From UBA4416 sp964543545 (lineage in GTDB: Bacteria > Bacteroidota > Bacteroidia > B-17B0 > Aurantibacillaceae), in assembly GCA_964543545.1 (NCBI GenBank), contig CAZIYT010000004.1:628525-692524 (forward strand): DNA of 64,000 bases, read 5' to 3'. The notes below the pieces were generated by a model. The model had not been told where the DNA came from and made no database searches. It saw nothing but the letters and a program-made list of their open reading frames with translations. The translations under genes and the position numbers were made by a program. Of the stretch, positions 40,901 through 51,500 are shown in pieces. How positions within the stretch are numbered: the stretch's first letter is position 1; the number at the start of each line of letters is the position of its first letter.

Positions 40901-43900
40901 ATTTGCTTCCAGCTATCAAAGGTTGTTTTACTGAAAGTGCCGTCCGGGTAGTCCGTGCGGATCATCCTTCCCGGCGCATCGTAGTGCATCACAGGCGTTA
41001 CGCCTTGTTCCACCAGCTCTTTGGCGCTCTCGTATTTTGCCGTTACCGAGAAATAAGGTTCGTATTGCATGATAGGGTTTCCCTTGTTGTTGAGGATGGT
41101 GCGTCCATTGCCGATCCATCTCACATAGGGTGTCGTATCGATTATATTCACGGTAATCGTGTCATCGCCGTTGTCTACCACCTGTTTGGCAGGACCGGAC
41201 TCCGCCTGCACTTTTTTCATTACCACTTGTCCTGATCCGTTGGAATATTCAAAGCTCATTTGAATAGGAGAGTTATTATTATCCTGGTAATGTTCTTCAC
41301 GGATGATTGTAGAAACGACGGAAGGCTGCGTTCCACCCGAGTCTTTGTAACAGTTGAAGTCATATACAAAGCGTGTGGTGGCTTTATTCAGCAAATAGGT
41401 TGCGTCAACTTCCAATGAGTAAGCATCTGTGGGGTCATGGTTGGCAGCATCAAAATACTTGCCGATCAGAACTTCTTCAGCGCCGAGTGTCTCCGCTGTT
41501 ATCCCTGTCAGATCATCTGCATCGGAGCCTTTACCATATAAGGCCATCGCTTTGGGCAGGCCCAGTTCATCGAAAAGCATCTCTGAAACATTATTGTTGA
41601 TGTCCTGCATCTTTGTTGGCGTGAGGGTCCGGTAATCAAAGGCGAGAACCAGCGTTTTATTAGAGAGGGCATCGGTGGTTCTGTCAACGAACAGATAGGT
41701 TGCCGCATCATAATGCACATAAGTGATGGAACCATAAGGATCTGTATAGGAAAACGGTGTGAAAAAACGTGCTTCTGCATCTGTAAGCGTTTCTCCGCTA
41801 TCCATGTATTGTACGGTGCCGGAGCAGACATACCAGTCGTCACGGCGTTTGTTATATTTTCCATCCGTCAGCTCTGTAGCCCCAACCTTAGCACCGAAAA
41901 TGTCCGTCACGAGGTCGGAAGAAGAATTATTCGTATAGGCCAGTTGATAGCTCTCATAAGGAATGCCAAGCGATTCAAGATCCCCGAAAGATAAAGATCC
42001 TGTCAGGTCGTTACGGTAAAAGTAGTTTTCCACGCATTCAATCAGGCGCCTGGTTTCACCTGAACCACCACTCAGGTCTTCGTAGGGAATCTCGGTGGTG
42101 TGGTTCCAGCCGTTTTCCATTTCTGTAAGCGTGTAAATAGTAGCCGCCTTTGGAATTCCACAGAGCTCATACGTTTGCACATTGTATGGCAGGCGAAGCC
42201 TGTAAGCATCATTATCCATAACGTCGTTGGTGTAATAATTGGTAGTGAAAATCACCGCCGTTTTGTCCTGTGCTTCCTGGGTTTCCAGGGGTAGCGAGCT
42301 GTCAGGGTTCATACGGGGATACACCACAGAGGCAGCCTGCAGAACGTTACCATATATGTCTGTTGACAGATTGAGGGTATGGGCGATACGCGGATCGCTC
42401 GTGTCGCGTTCATAGCTGTAAGAAATCGCTTCGCTTTCCTTCACGCAGTATACCGCATATTTATTAGCTCCTTTGGGCTGAACTAACTCAATATGGCAAT
42501 TGTGTGTTCCCACATGATAAGGTGTCAATTGCTTTTCCGGCGTTCCTTCCTGGGAAAATACTTCTGTACGAAGCGCCATACTCTTGCAGGCCCTCATCGC
42601 TTCGCGCCTCTCCAAAGGACTGATGCCGGTTACATAGCTGCTGTTGATCGGGTCATCGGGCACAATGCGCGCCGGAGGAAGGGGGACTTCGTAGCTCGTC
42701 ACCGGGAATCCCTGCCGGTTCATTTCCTTGTACCAGTATTCCGTGGCAAACTTCTCAAGAATGCTGGCTTCCTGCAGGTAAGCACCTGTGTGGAACCAGG
42801 ATTTAGTAATCACAGGTGCCTGGTTCAGAGCAGTATTCGTGAGGTTGGTGCCGTCGGCACTGGTCCAGCGCTCCGACACTTCCGTGTCTGTCTGGTCAAC
42901 ACGCCCGAAGCCTCTGAATTCTTTTTCGGCATGGTCGTAGTACCCGTGATGATAAGAATACAGGCTGGTGAAACTATGACCGGTGATCCTGTCCCTGTTC
43001 GTAACCTTGCTTACACAATATACCGGGAAGTGCAGCTTTGTAGCCCAGGGCCTGCCGGCTAGCTTGTCCTGGATATAGTATGTGGTGCTTGGAGTGTATT
43101 CCATTTCCACTTCCAGGCCGAGGTTGTTTTTATAAGCCGTCATGATGTGAGGCTTTTTACTGTTCATCAGGTCGATGTATCGTAAAGGCTGCCCGGCATC
43201 TTTTTGCAGAGGGCTGCTCCACACGATGCAGGAAAGGCCATTGCCAAGCAGGTCGCTCACCGTGATATCAGTCTGTGGATGTACATCCGGAAAGGCGCTG
43301 ATCTCAAATGGCATAGCGCTGCAGCTATTCCCACTGAAATTCATCCAGCAGCGGAAACTGTTTTTTCCAAGGTAGATCAGATCCGGTGTTCCCGAGCCGT
43401 CTATATCCGCCAGCCTGATCCAGCTTGGATTGAAGGAGCTGTCGTCATCAAACACCGGTGCCTGGTCCATGCCAACCTTCGCTCCGAAATTTCCGAAGCC
43501 CAGGTTTGGCCAGTAACAAACTTCACCGTTGCGGATGCGGACAATGTCTACCAGTCCGTCACCGCTCATGTCTGCCAGGAAAATCGTTTGTGTGCTATCC
43601 GAAAATACGAGTGCCGGTCCTTCCTCTTCATCAATGGCTTTCGGTGTATGGTGATAATCGCTGAAGCCTTTTCTTCCATCGGATTCGTACCAGGTCAGTA
43701 CATGGTCTTCCGTGATCAGCACATCCGTCTTGCCATCGCCGTTGAGATCCAGTAAACGCGTATTGGGATCTTTTAAATCAATGTTTGGTAATTGCTCAAA
43801 ATGTCTGAATGGCTGCCATTCATCCTCATCGTTGATCTCAAAGTATCCTTTCGGATCGCTGTTGAAGCTAACGATCTGCTTCTGTCCGTCGCCATCAAGG

Positions 43901-45351
43901 TCCAACAGCTGGAGGTATTTGCCCAGGCCCCTGAAAGAAGGCTTTGGGCTGACCAGTTGTGCAGCTTCGAAATGCCCGTTGCCCAGGTTGCGTTTGTAAT
44001 ACCAGCCGCCGCCCTGCTCACTGAGGATGCCAGGCAAGCCTTCGTTGTAGAGGTCGGTAAACTGGTAAGGAGCGGTTAGCCCGGCGGGCGCGTTTTCCAG
44101 GTCGGACAGCTCAAGGGTTTTGACATCTTTGTTCCAGTGATGCGTTTCGTAAGTAAATTCCATGCCCGGTAAATTTTTATCCGAGTAAGAGCCATCGCTG
44201 AGTTTGATGTAGCCACGTGAAACAGCTGTTTTCAAAAAGGTAAAGCCGCTGTTCCCGTTATCATCATAAGCAAAGCTCATGGATTTCACAAGTGCGGAAC
44301 CGCCCGTCAGCCCAGGGAAGTAGTGAAACTGTAAAACCCTTCTGCAAAGCCTCGTCGTGCGGATCTCGAATCCTGCTTTATATTCCGAGAAGGCATCCGT
44401 TCTGAAGGTCCAGTCACCGCTGATCGTAAAAGGCGCATTCAGATCATACTGGCCGTAATCGAATACGGTCTGGAACATATAATCCGAACCCGGAAGAAGC
44501 AGGTCATGTTGTTTGTAAGGTGTTTTATTGCCATACAAAATCTTATCCGGGTACAGATTCGTATAGGTAATGTTCCCGCTTTTGTAACGGTTTTTGTTAT
44601 GCAAAAGCGCAGGGTCGAATCCGGCATCGTCTTCCGCTTTATAGAGATAATGGGCGCAATTGCCTTTATCATCCATTACCAGTTCCGGGAGCCATTCGTA
44701 CACCCGCAAACCGTTAGCAGGATCGGAAAGACGGGCAGCGCTGCTCCATCCAAAGAGCGTTGTTGTATTCTCTTTGGTTGTCACACGCCATTTAATCTCC
44801 CGCGTTGTTTTTTCGGTCCAGCGCTCGATGCGGGCAAATAAGCCTTCGATGCGTGGTTTGTAATAGCGGATACGCCATAAGGTATCCGGTGAGTTTGTTT
44901 CGCGGATGATGAACTGATCGTTGACATCCTTGCTGAAACTGCCATCCGGCTCTTTTTGATATTCGGGCACAAGATCCTCAGCTTCGGAGAAGAGATAGGT
45001 GTCGGAATCAATCGCATCCTGGTACTGTGGTAATTCCTTATCGGTTTTGCGTTTGATCGAAGGCAGGCTTAAATTCCAGCCGAGACCAAAAATGCCGTTA
45101 CCGCTTCCCGAGTTGTAAGACAGGCTTAAAGCAGGTGCTACCCCTCTTGCGGCTGCCACGGGCAGCGGGATAGAGAATGACGAGGTTCCATTGACCGCAT
45201 TCACGGTGAATTTCTGATCAATGCCTTTAATCGCTCCGCCTCCTTTAGGGAGAGCTATCGAAGGGGCCTCAATGGCATTGGATTTTGTTTTGCCTCCGTC
45301 CGTTTTAAATTGCGGTTGCTTGTTTTCTTTATTTGTGGGTTCCTTTTCCAT
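37918..45351 (-). CDS. Fused TcB-TcC Tc toxin component (SpvB/RHS) with variable C-terminus
   Basis: This is a 2477-residue protein. The N-terminus has the SpvB domain (LPKGGGAIKGIDQKFTVNAV; LSLSYNSGSGNGIFGLGWNL). VCBS/FG-GAP-like repeats follow (LLDLDGDGQKQIVSF near 485, LADMSGDGLVDIV, LADIDGSGTPDLI), then the TcdB middle domain and RHS/YD repeats. The RHS core is near 2130-2180 (GLEYHNARYYISWLGRWMNC, DPIGIGDGVNVYAYCRNNP), where the family cleaves itself. The last about 296 residues are unrelated to the RHS shell and have three hydrophobic helices; they are probably the effector. TcB and TcC, separate in many insect pathogens, are fused here. It would plug the TcA channel and carry the effector. 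Confidence 0.92.
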   Translation of the reverse strand: MEKEPTNKENKQPQFKTDGGKTKSNAIEAPSIALPKGGGAIKGIDQKFTVNAVNGTSSFSIPLPVAAARGVAPALSLSYNSGSGNGIFGLGWNLSLPSIKRKTDKELPQYQDAIDSDTYLFSEAEDLVPEYQKEPDGSFSKDVNDQFIIRETNSPDTLWRIRYYKPRIEGLFARIERWTEKTTREIKWRVTTKENTTTLFGWSSAARLSDPANGLRVYEWLPELVMDDKGNCAHYLYKAEDDAGFDPALLHNKNRYKSGNITYTNLYPDKILYGNKTPYKQHDLLLPGSDYMFQTVFDYGQYDLNAPFTISGDWTFRTDAFSEYKAGFEIRTTRLCRRVLQFHYFPGLTGGSALVKSMSFAYDDNGNSGFTFLKTAVSRGYIKLSDGSYSDKNLPGMEFTYETHHWNKDVKTLELSDLENAPAGLTAPYQFTDLYNEGLPGILSEQGGGWYYKRNLGNGHFEAAQLVSPKPSFRGLGKYLQLLDLDGDGQKQIVSFNSDPKGYFEINDEDEWQPFRHFEQLPNIDLKDPNTRLLDLNGDGKTDVLITEDHVLTWYESDGRKGFSDYHHTPKAIDEEEGPALVFSDSTQTIFLADMSGDGLVDIVRIRNGEVCYWPNLGFGNFGAKVGMDQAPVFDDDSSFNPSWIRLADIDGSGTPDLIYLGKNSFRCWMNFSGNSCSAMPFEISAFPDVHPQTDITVSDLLGNGLSCIVWSSPLQKDAGQPLRYIDLMNSKKPHIMTAYKNNLGLEVEMEYTPSTTYYIQDKLAGRPWATKLHFPVYCVSKVTNRDRITGHSFTSLYSYHHGYYDHAEKEFRGFGRVDQTDTEVSERWTSADGTNLTNTALNQAPVITKSWFHTGAYLQEASILEKFATEYWYKEMNRQGFPVTSYEVPLPPARIVPDDPINSSYVTGISPLERREAMRACKSMALRTEVFSQEGTPEKQLTPYHVGTHNCHIELVQPKGANKYAVYCVKESEAISYSYERDTSDPRIAHTLNLSTDIYGNVLQAASVVYPRMNPDSSLPLETQEAQDKTAVIFTTNYYTNDVMDNDAYRLRLPYNVQTYELCGIPKAATIYTLTEMENGWNHTTEIPYEDLSGGSGETRRLIECVENYFYRNDLTGSLSFGDLESLGIPYESYQLAYTNNSSSDLVTDIFGAKVGATELTDGKYNKRRDDWYVCSGTVQYMDSGETLTDAEARFFTPFSYTDPYGSITYVHYDAATYLFVDRTTDALSNKTLVLAFDYRTLTPTKMQDINNNVSEMLFDELGLPKAMALYGKGSDADDLTGITAETLGAEEVLIGKYFDAANHDPTDAYSLEVDATYLLNKATTRFVYDFNCYKDSGGTQPSVVSTIIREEHYQDNNNSPIQMSFEYSNGSGQVVMKKVQAESGPAKQVVDNGDDTITVNIIDTTPYVRWIGNGRTILNNKGNPIMQYEPYFSVTAKYESAKELVEQGVTPVMHYDAPGRMIRTDYPDGTFSKTTFDSWKQMVYDQNDTSRDSDWYNLRYNRLIDTELTAAGKDPAKEEQAAIKASAHYDTPVTTYLDSMGRPVLTIELDEHATEYHTSLILDIENNLRQVIDARGNKVMQYYYDMLGNMVKQESMDSGVRWLFPNALGQPLYTWDERSHQLVFDYDALHRPLTVIVKGGDGPVSLDNTVELFVYGEGQPNDTLENLRGKLFQHYDSGGLEETPTYNFKGQSMKMIRTLAIDYRVVTDWRVISGKLESNSYQIRTSYDALGRINRQSAPDHSIITPSYSRRGVLVSETVEQSSVVTTHLQNIEYDAKGQRMRVTYGNGVTATYEYDDETFRIKRLTTVSAINDPLQDLHFTYDAVGNIVFRQDDNVPTVFYDNSMVQGTNEYTYDARYQLIKATGREMIASAAFGTSDNWNDAPFKLTQYPSDSMAMQNYTQNYQYDEVGNILQLQHSATTTGSYTRDYTYDTGTNRLGQTTVGSDTYTYHYHAQHGFITEMPHLTVLKWNFKEEIAATSTQSVSSGTPETTYYQYDSQGTRLRKITENYASAGTPTLKQERIYIAGWELYKEHSGPSAGLTCETLSLIDEGHRFVMIETTDDPSTGISKVTRYQHPNHQGSTTLETDEYGNIITYEEYHPFGTTSYQATNGSVTAAAKRYRYTGMERDDETGLEYHNARYYISWLGRWMNCDPIGIGDGVNVYAYCRNNPVGNTDTSGTQTQEDYQPADNKDPYGITKAIEDQEKAKDAPIKAEDSTSKVNVVNGKITSKVTAHTTLEVINGEYKLQYSEKTTYFDKNGKISGFTANSGSKVGKIEFIDTATQEAIKTIFPSINEKTAPQLFHNSTSKIAPSSINSQLPLVIDYNNSSQNMYNTFDPISNGLNAFGIGNDSKLLTMDYFETFRAAEITDDVAKYAKFAKWLGFAGSALTTAYSTVKVVDQYNNGGVEEVFSHRDVLDATIGAVGLTATVLTTFALVSNPVGWAIGLGVLIYGAATFIYDQTHPEPQALPQKIKL

Positions 45352-45365
45352 AATGTGTTATTTTT

Positions 45366-45500
45366 CTAATAATCCATACTCAATTTTAATGATATGAGTG
45401 GGTGTGCAGGTATTGCATCGCCGCTTCCGGTGAACTGTAATTGCTCTTTGGGATTTCCGGGAAACACTACCTGCACATTCCTCTCATAAATCAAGACTAC
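45366..45500 (-). other. Open stretch in a shifted frame between TcA and TcBC
   Basis: Past the TcA stop the +2 frame stays open across the gap and reads VVLIYERNVQVVFPGNPKEQ, then LQFTGSGDAIPAHPLISLKL and SMDY before a TAG at 45366-45368. This stretch is more protein-like than random intergenic DNA. It has no good start codon (only TTG). It may be the old C-terminus of TcA lost by a frameshift, or a small accessory protein. Confidence 0.35.
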
Positions 45501-48500
45501 ACGCTCAGTTTTACCAGGATGACTATTTCGCTGGTGTCATTCAATGGAAGCGGGGTATAAAGCCCGGAAACATTCACAACATTTACCAGGACATCCGTGT
45601 CGAGTGCCATAGGCGTGGTTGTGCTTGAGCCTTTATATACCGACAGGTTGCTGGTTTGAGCCAGGACTACAGGCTCGGTATCGAATACGAGTTCCAGGCC
45701 ACCGTTCTCATTCACGTCGGTGTGAGTCACAACAGTTACTTCACTTACCGCCGGCGATAAGGCCTGCACATAATACGGCAAGCGGTTTTTCGGAATTCGG
45801 ATCGTTGCACTGCCGGTCGTTTTCAACTCGTGCCATTGGTTCGGCAGGTCGTGTTTCAGGTTGATGGCATAATACAGCCCGTTGCCTGCAGGGAAAGCTG
45901 CTTCAAGCTTATTCGGAAAATCAGCTTTGACAGCCGCTCCAAACAGGCTTCCTGCTTCTTTCGCCGTATACTGCATGTGCATGATCACATCGGAAATAGA
46001 AGTGAAGTCGAACTGCCTGACAATGTCTGATAATTCGAGTGTCCATTCACTCACCACACCTTTGTTCTCAAACGGCATGTAGCGCTCATCCCTGAAGCTG
46101 AGCTCAAAGACACCACTGTCGTTCTGCGCGCTGCTGGTAGCAATGCTTTCGATGTACGACGGTTCCTGTTGTAAAGAACCGGTGCCGTAGTTATCGCTGG
46201 TACGCAGTGAGCTTTTGGTTAAGGTCAGTGTGGCAGCTACCGTTGTGTATGGGCCTGCAATTCCCGGAATCGTAATGCTTACGGATTTCATTCTTCTGAA
46301 ATAATGACTTGGATAATCCATGTCGAATAATACTTCAGGCAGGTGAATGCTGCAGGAACCGGTCGATCTCAAATCCTCTAATGCCAATGGATCCAATAAA
46401 GCGAGCGAGATGTTTTTGCTCAGTTCATAATCCCTTGTATTGTGCTGGATATAGGAAGTCTCCAGTTCTTTCAGCTGTATGCTCAGGCGCTCACCGGCGA
46501 AGAAGCCGGCGCGGCTGCTATCCCAGTTGCCGAAGTTGATCTTAGGCGAATCGACGCCGCCAAGGTCTTTGAAGAAGGCCTGCTGTGCCTGCTTGGCAAG
46601 GTCATAAGCCAGGTCGTAGCATTTGCGGTGCAGTGTTTTAAGCTGGCCTGCCATCCAGGTATAAAGCGCCTGGTTGGTGTATTTGCTCCTCAGCCAGTCA
46701 TAGATCTCAGCGGATTGCTCCACCTGTAAGTCGTGGTTTTCCAGCTCTTTTTCGGAAATGGCAATGCGGATCTCCGCGCTCAGTAATTGCCTGTCGATCT
46801 GCAGCAGCTCTTCAGTAGCCGATTTGATCTGCAGGTTCCAGTCTTCCTGCCTGCGGTCGTAACCGGCATAGGTTAAGGACATGGAAGCTTTGTTACGGTT
46901 CACCGTTGAGATGATGCTTAGCGCATGGCCTCCCGCACTGATTAATTTGTGCAGCTTATCACCTCCAAATATTTTTGATCCTGACATTGTTCCAACATAA
47001 GCATCTGGTATTAAGCCCATGAAACCTGCAAGTATTTTAACTCCTTGCTCCGCAAACATAAAGCCTTCTGCCAATTGGGTCTGGCGTTGTGCGTTTTCTT
47101 CGCGGCTGTTTTTGTACTCACGGTTTTTGTAATCGTCGAGGCGGATCTGGATCAGGTTCTTGCTGTACTGGAGTGTGCTGTAGTTCTGCTTGGCTTCTTC
47201 CAGCTGCATTTGTTTCAATGAGCGGCTTGCTTTCAGGATATTCTGCTCATGCACCTGGCGGAGCACGGATAACTCCTCACCGTCTTTTTTCTCAAGCGCT
47301 GTGAGCAATTGTGATCCGAGCGATTTCACTTCATTCGTAAAATCATTGGCGCGTTGCAACAGGTAAGAGAAACGGTAATGAGGCGGCGCAGCTGCCAGGT
47401 CAGATAGAACATCACTCAGATCAAGTCCCATAGCCGTAGCACGTACCAGCAATCCCGGATCGATCGGTGGTGCGAATAAGGCCAGCTGGCGTTTCTTGCC
47501 GTCGATGTTCATACAGTTACGGATTTTGTAGAGGCGGTCTTCCACGCGGTCCCACATTTGTGTCATGCGTGGGTTGTCCGGAATACAGAAGGTCATCTCA
47601 GGAAGCGTGCTCAGGGCAGGACTATTGTCGCATGGCTCATCTTCCACCAGTACGCCGTCTTTGCATTTGCAGAGGCGCAGGCCGGTCATGTAATTTTCGA
47701 ATCTTTGAGAAGCATTTGAGAATGAAGTCAATCCGCCTATAATGTCATCGTAGCTGTATTCCGGTGGAGCAGGACGGTCCACTTTTTTAGGCCGCTCGCC
47801 CAGGATTTCGGAAGCCAGTACATACAGGTTGATGGCTTCATTAACCGATTCCGTAGTATCCTGGCGGAACAGGTAATCACCCCAGTCGCTGAGAATATCG
47901 ATGAGCTCCATCACGGTCCACAGCATATAAGCACGTGGGCGCATGGAAGCGATCAGGTGCGGATCAAAAGGATGATCCCTCCAGATCTCGATCTGCTCTT
48001 CCCATTGCCTTTTCTCTTCTTTCTCAGCAGCAGTGAGGTTTGGCGCGCTCAACAGTCGCATGTAATACGGGATGCCTTTCGTCACATCGATCAGGAAAGG
48101 CTTGATCTTCCAGTAACGCAGGTCCTGTAAGCTGGTATCGCGGTTGGCCGGATCGAAAATGTAATTGATCCATTTCAGGGCATCCTCAAACTTGTTGCTC
48201 TGCCTCAGCTGTCTGGCGATCAGGGATACTGTATGGAAGAACACTTCCCAGTTATAAATCGAATACGCTCCGGATGCACTGAAGTCATAGTCCTGTACCG
48301 GGTAAGGTCCGCTGACAGATGATGTCGGATTGTAATCGGTGGGGAAGAAAGGAGCAGAAGCGGCTTGCCTTCTCAAACCGGCTGCATCCTTTGAGTTCAG
48401 GAGGCCGTCGATGCCAAAGCGGTTCAATGCTTCCAGCATCTTACAGGTATAAGGATGCTCATGCAGGGAGAACTTGCCTGCCGGGTTGATGTACATGCTA

Positions 48501-51500
48501 TGGCGCTTATCGGCAAAGAAATACGGCTGCCCGTTCATGTTATCTTTGAACTGTGCCGGATAGGTCAGTACATAGTCGCCGTTTGTTTTTTTCAGGACTC
48601 TCGTAGATCCCGGCGCATGCGTGTAGGTCGTCTTCGCCCACAAGCCGCTGTCACTCGTCGGATTCTCGGTGCCGAAATCTTTCCCGTGCTTCATCTGCTG
48701 ATAAAACGGAACGGTCATGTAAGGCCTTGCTAACAGGCGTTTGGCGGTAGGAGCTGTTTCCGTGATCACCGGTGGAACGATCTCTACTTTTTCATCGCAG
48801 GCGCCAATCTTAAAGCCCCACTCATAAGCCATCTCTGTATAGCCGTCGTGGTAGGTTTCAACAGAATCGGCAAAATCCCTTCTGCAATGAATCATCAGGT
48901 CGCCTGTGGTTGCATCTACCTGTGGCCAGAAATAGAAGGCTTCTTTTTTCAGAGTCACGTAGGAGAAATCAGGGAAGCCTGTCGCATCCCATACCAGGTT
49001 GCCACGGTAGGTGAGGCCTCTTCCGAAACCGCTGCCTGCGCCCAGCTTATATCCAAGTCCGGCATCTGTATTCGGAAAGCTTTTGCTGGCAATGCTTCCG
49101 GCCTGTAAGGTGCCGTTCAGCACTTTTTTATTTGACCATTTGCCAAAATCCAGCTTGGTATAACACATTTTGATTTCCAGGTAAGGAGCTCCGCTTTCCT
49201 GTCCGCCCACATTGACTTTAATGGTCTGGTGCTGTTTTTCGATAAACATCGGGAAGAACAGGTACAGCTTGCGGTTGAACATCACCGGGATGAGGTGCTC
49301 ACTGTCTGTTTCCAGCTCCATTTTTTCCCAGGCCGTCCATACATTATTTTTCAATGTTCTGTAATAATGGATGTAAGGCGGATTCCAGCTTCTGGCAAAT
49401 ACGTGGAGCGTTTCCGAAGGCGTTTTGCAAGGCTCAGCGGCATTGTTTTCCGGGGCTTCCATATACGTAGCCCGGATGTCGAGGTGAGCCACGTCATTCA
49501 GGTTAGTGAGGTAGCCGGCAAAAGCCTGCTCACTGTTTTTCTGGTTGATCTCATCCTGTTGCAACAGGTCCTCCGCATTTTTGAAGATGGTTGTCTTGTT
49601 GTTGCGGAGGCTTGGATCGATCCAGTTCTCGGGATAGAGGAACACTTTGCGGTTGGCTTCCCACACGCGGTAGTTCTTTCTCCATTCCCATTCGTTTTTG
49701 TCGTCCTCATCCATGCATACATCGGCCTCGATTCCGAGTAAGGCCCTGTGCACTAATAACTGTGCTGATGATACAGCCGCTACCACACGCGAAGTCTGGT
49801 TACAAGGCGCCATTTGCGTGTCGAGCAGGTAATAGGCATAAATCGCATTTTCATTTTTAAAGCCACGTGTGCCTATATACAAAGCCACTAAGGCATCGCG
49901 CAAGCGGGCTCTTAACTCATTCTGAACAGGTACGATCACATCGCTCCAGGTTTTGAAGTCGGTATACTTATTATTCAATACCCTGCGGATATCGCTGTTA
50001 TGATCTGCCACAGCATTGAATGCCGTTGAGGAAGTATTCCATACCCAGTTCCATCCGTCCGTCACATTGTAGCCCAGTGTTTTCACCGTGCGGAAGATCC
50101 GGTTAAAGAATCCCATCACATCCGTGAAATCGGTGCTGTCGGTAGCAATTACCTGGGCCCTTAAAAGGGTTTGGTTGAATTCATGAATACTCAGGGGTTT
50201 GTAGATGCTCTTTGCACCAAAGGAATTGAAAATGCTTGCTGCATAACCCGAACTGTTGATCACATAAAGATCGCACAGGTGAATGTATGTCGCCTGTGCG
50301 ACATCCAGAACCTTAGCATTGTCCAAAGCATTTTTTATCCAGAGGAATGTACTTATATCCGCTACAGGGTATAAGTTCTGCAGCCAATAAAAATAATTTA
50401 CCGGGATATTGCCGCCACCCCTGATACCGGAGTCAACTGCTTTGGTAATGCCATCGTCATCCAGGCCTAAAATGTCGGCAATGAGGCGGATGCGTTTCAA
50501 ATACCGGTAAACGGGAATAAAGGCCGCTTTCTTATTCGCCCAGGTTCTTGGCGTTACCGATCCTTCGGGATCCGTGATGTATGTTTTTGCCCAGAATGTG
50601 GAATAATCAATGATGCTGTCTCCCACATCCCTGATCCTCAAATTGAAGGGAATGCGAAGGTTATCCAGTACGATGTCCTCAAAATAGGCAATATCCGCCG
50701 GGGCTACCGGTAATAAGGTTGTGGTGCTGAATGCCTTTTCAGGGTGAGCAGCCAGGGCCAGTGTATACGCTTTTTCCGTTTCCAGCCATAAGGCTTCCGC
50801 CTCTGCAATCAATTCGGGAGAGGTTAAGGCATGGATGCCTGTTCCTTCCACGATTTCGATAAAGTCGCTGAGCTTGATGCCAAGGCTGCCGAATACGCTG
50901 AATTTTTTAGAAAATGCACGTAAGGCCGCAAGGATATCGGTAGCCAGGAAAGGATCGCCGAAATAAGCGATGACGCTTTGCAATTGGTCCGCCTCTATTT
51001 TGAAGATTCTCACAAAGGTGCTGTAGCGGTCTATCACCGCAAGATTTGAAATTGTCACAAAAGGATTCCCCGTTAAGGCATAGGCTATCACAGCTTCTAT
51101 GGCAGGAATGGATACGCCAAAGATCCTGGCAAGCTTCTGCTTGTCGGCATTCGTCAGGGAGTTAACCTGTTTCGTAAACACTTCGCCTGTTGCGCCCGGA
51201 GTAAAGAAATCAATGACATCCGATGACAGCAACGGGTTTTGAAATTTGTCGATAAAGTATCCCGAAACATTGGTCGGATAAAATAAACTGTGATACGCCT
51301 TATCCGAAAAGAAGGTTTCCACATCTGTAAACTTAAGGCCGTTCTCCCGTGCAAAAGCGCTGCAGGAGGCCAATGTTATCAGGAACTGATCGTCGATTCC
51401 ATGGGAAAGGCCGTGGTTACTGATGGCGAGGTCAAGCTCTGTGGCCGATAATCCTGATTTTCTCATCAGGCGCAGAAAGCGCATGAAGCGGTCGGCAATG

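Noticed and set aside
38800..41000. Repeats as a CRISPR array or tandem DNA repeat
   Set aside because: They are coding YD/RHS repeats with variable sequence, not identical DNA units with spacers.
38392..44863. Many plus-strand frames opposite the RHS gene
   Set aside because: They are antisense shadows of the long coding frame with no motifs or start signals.
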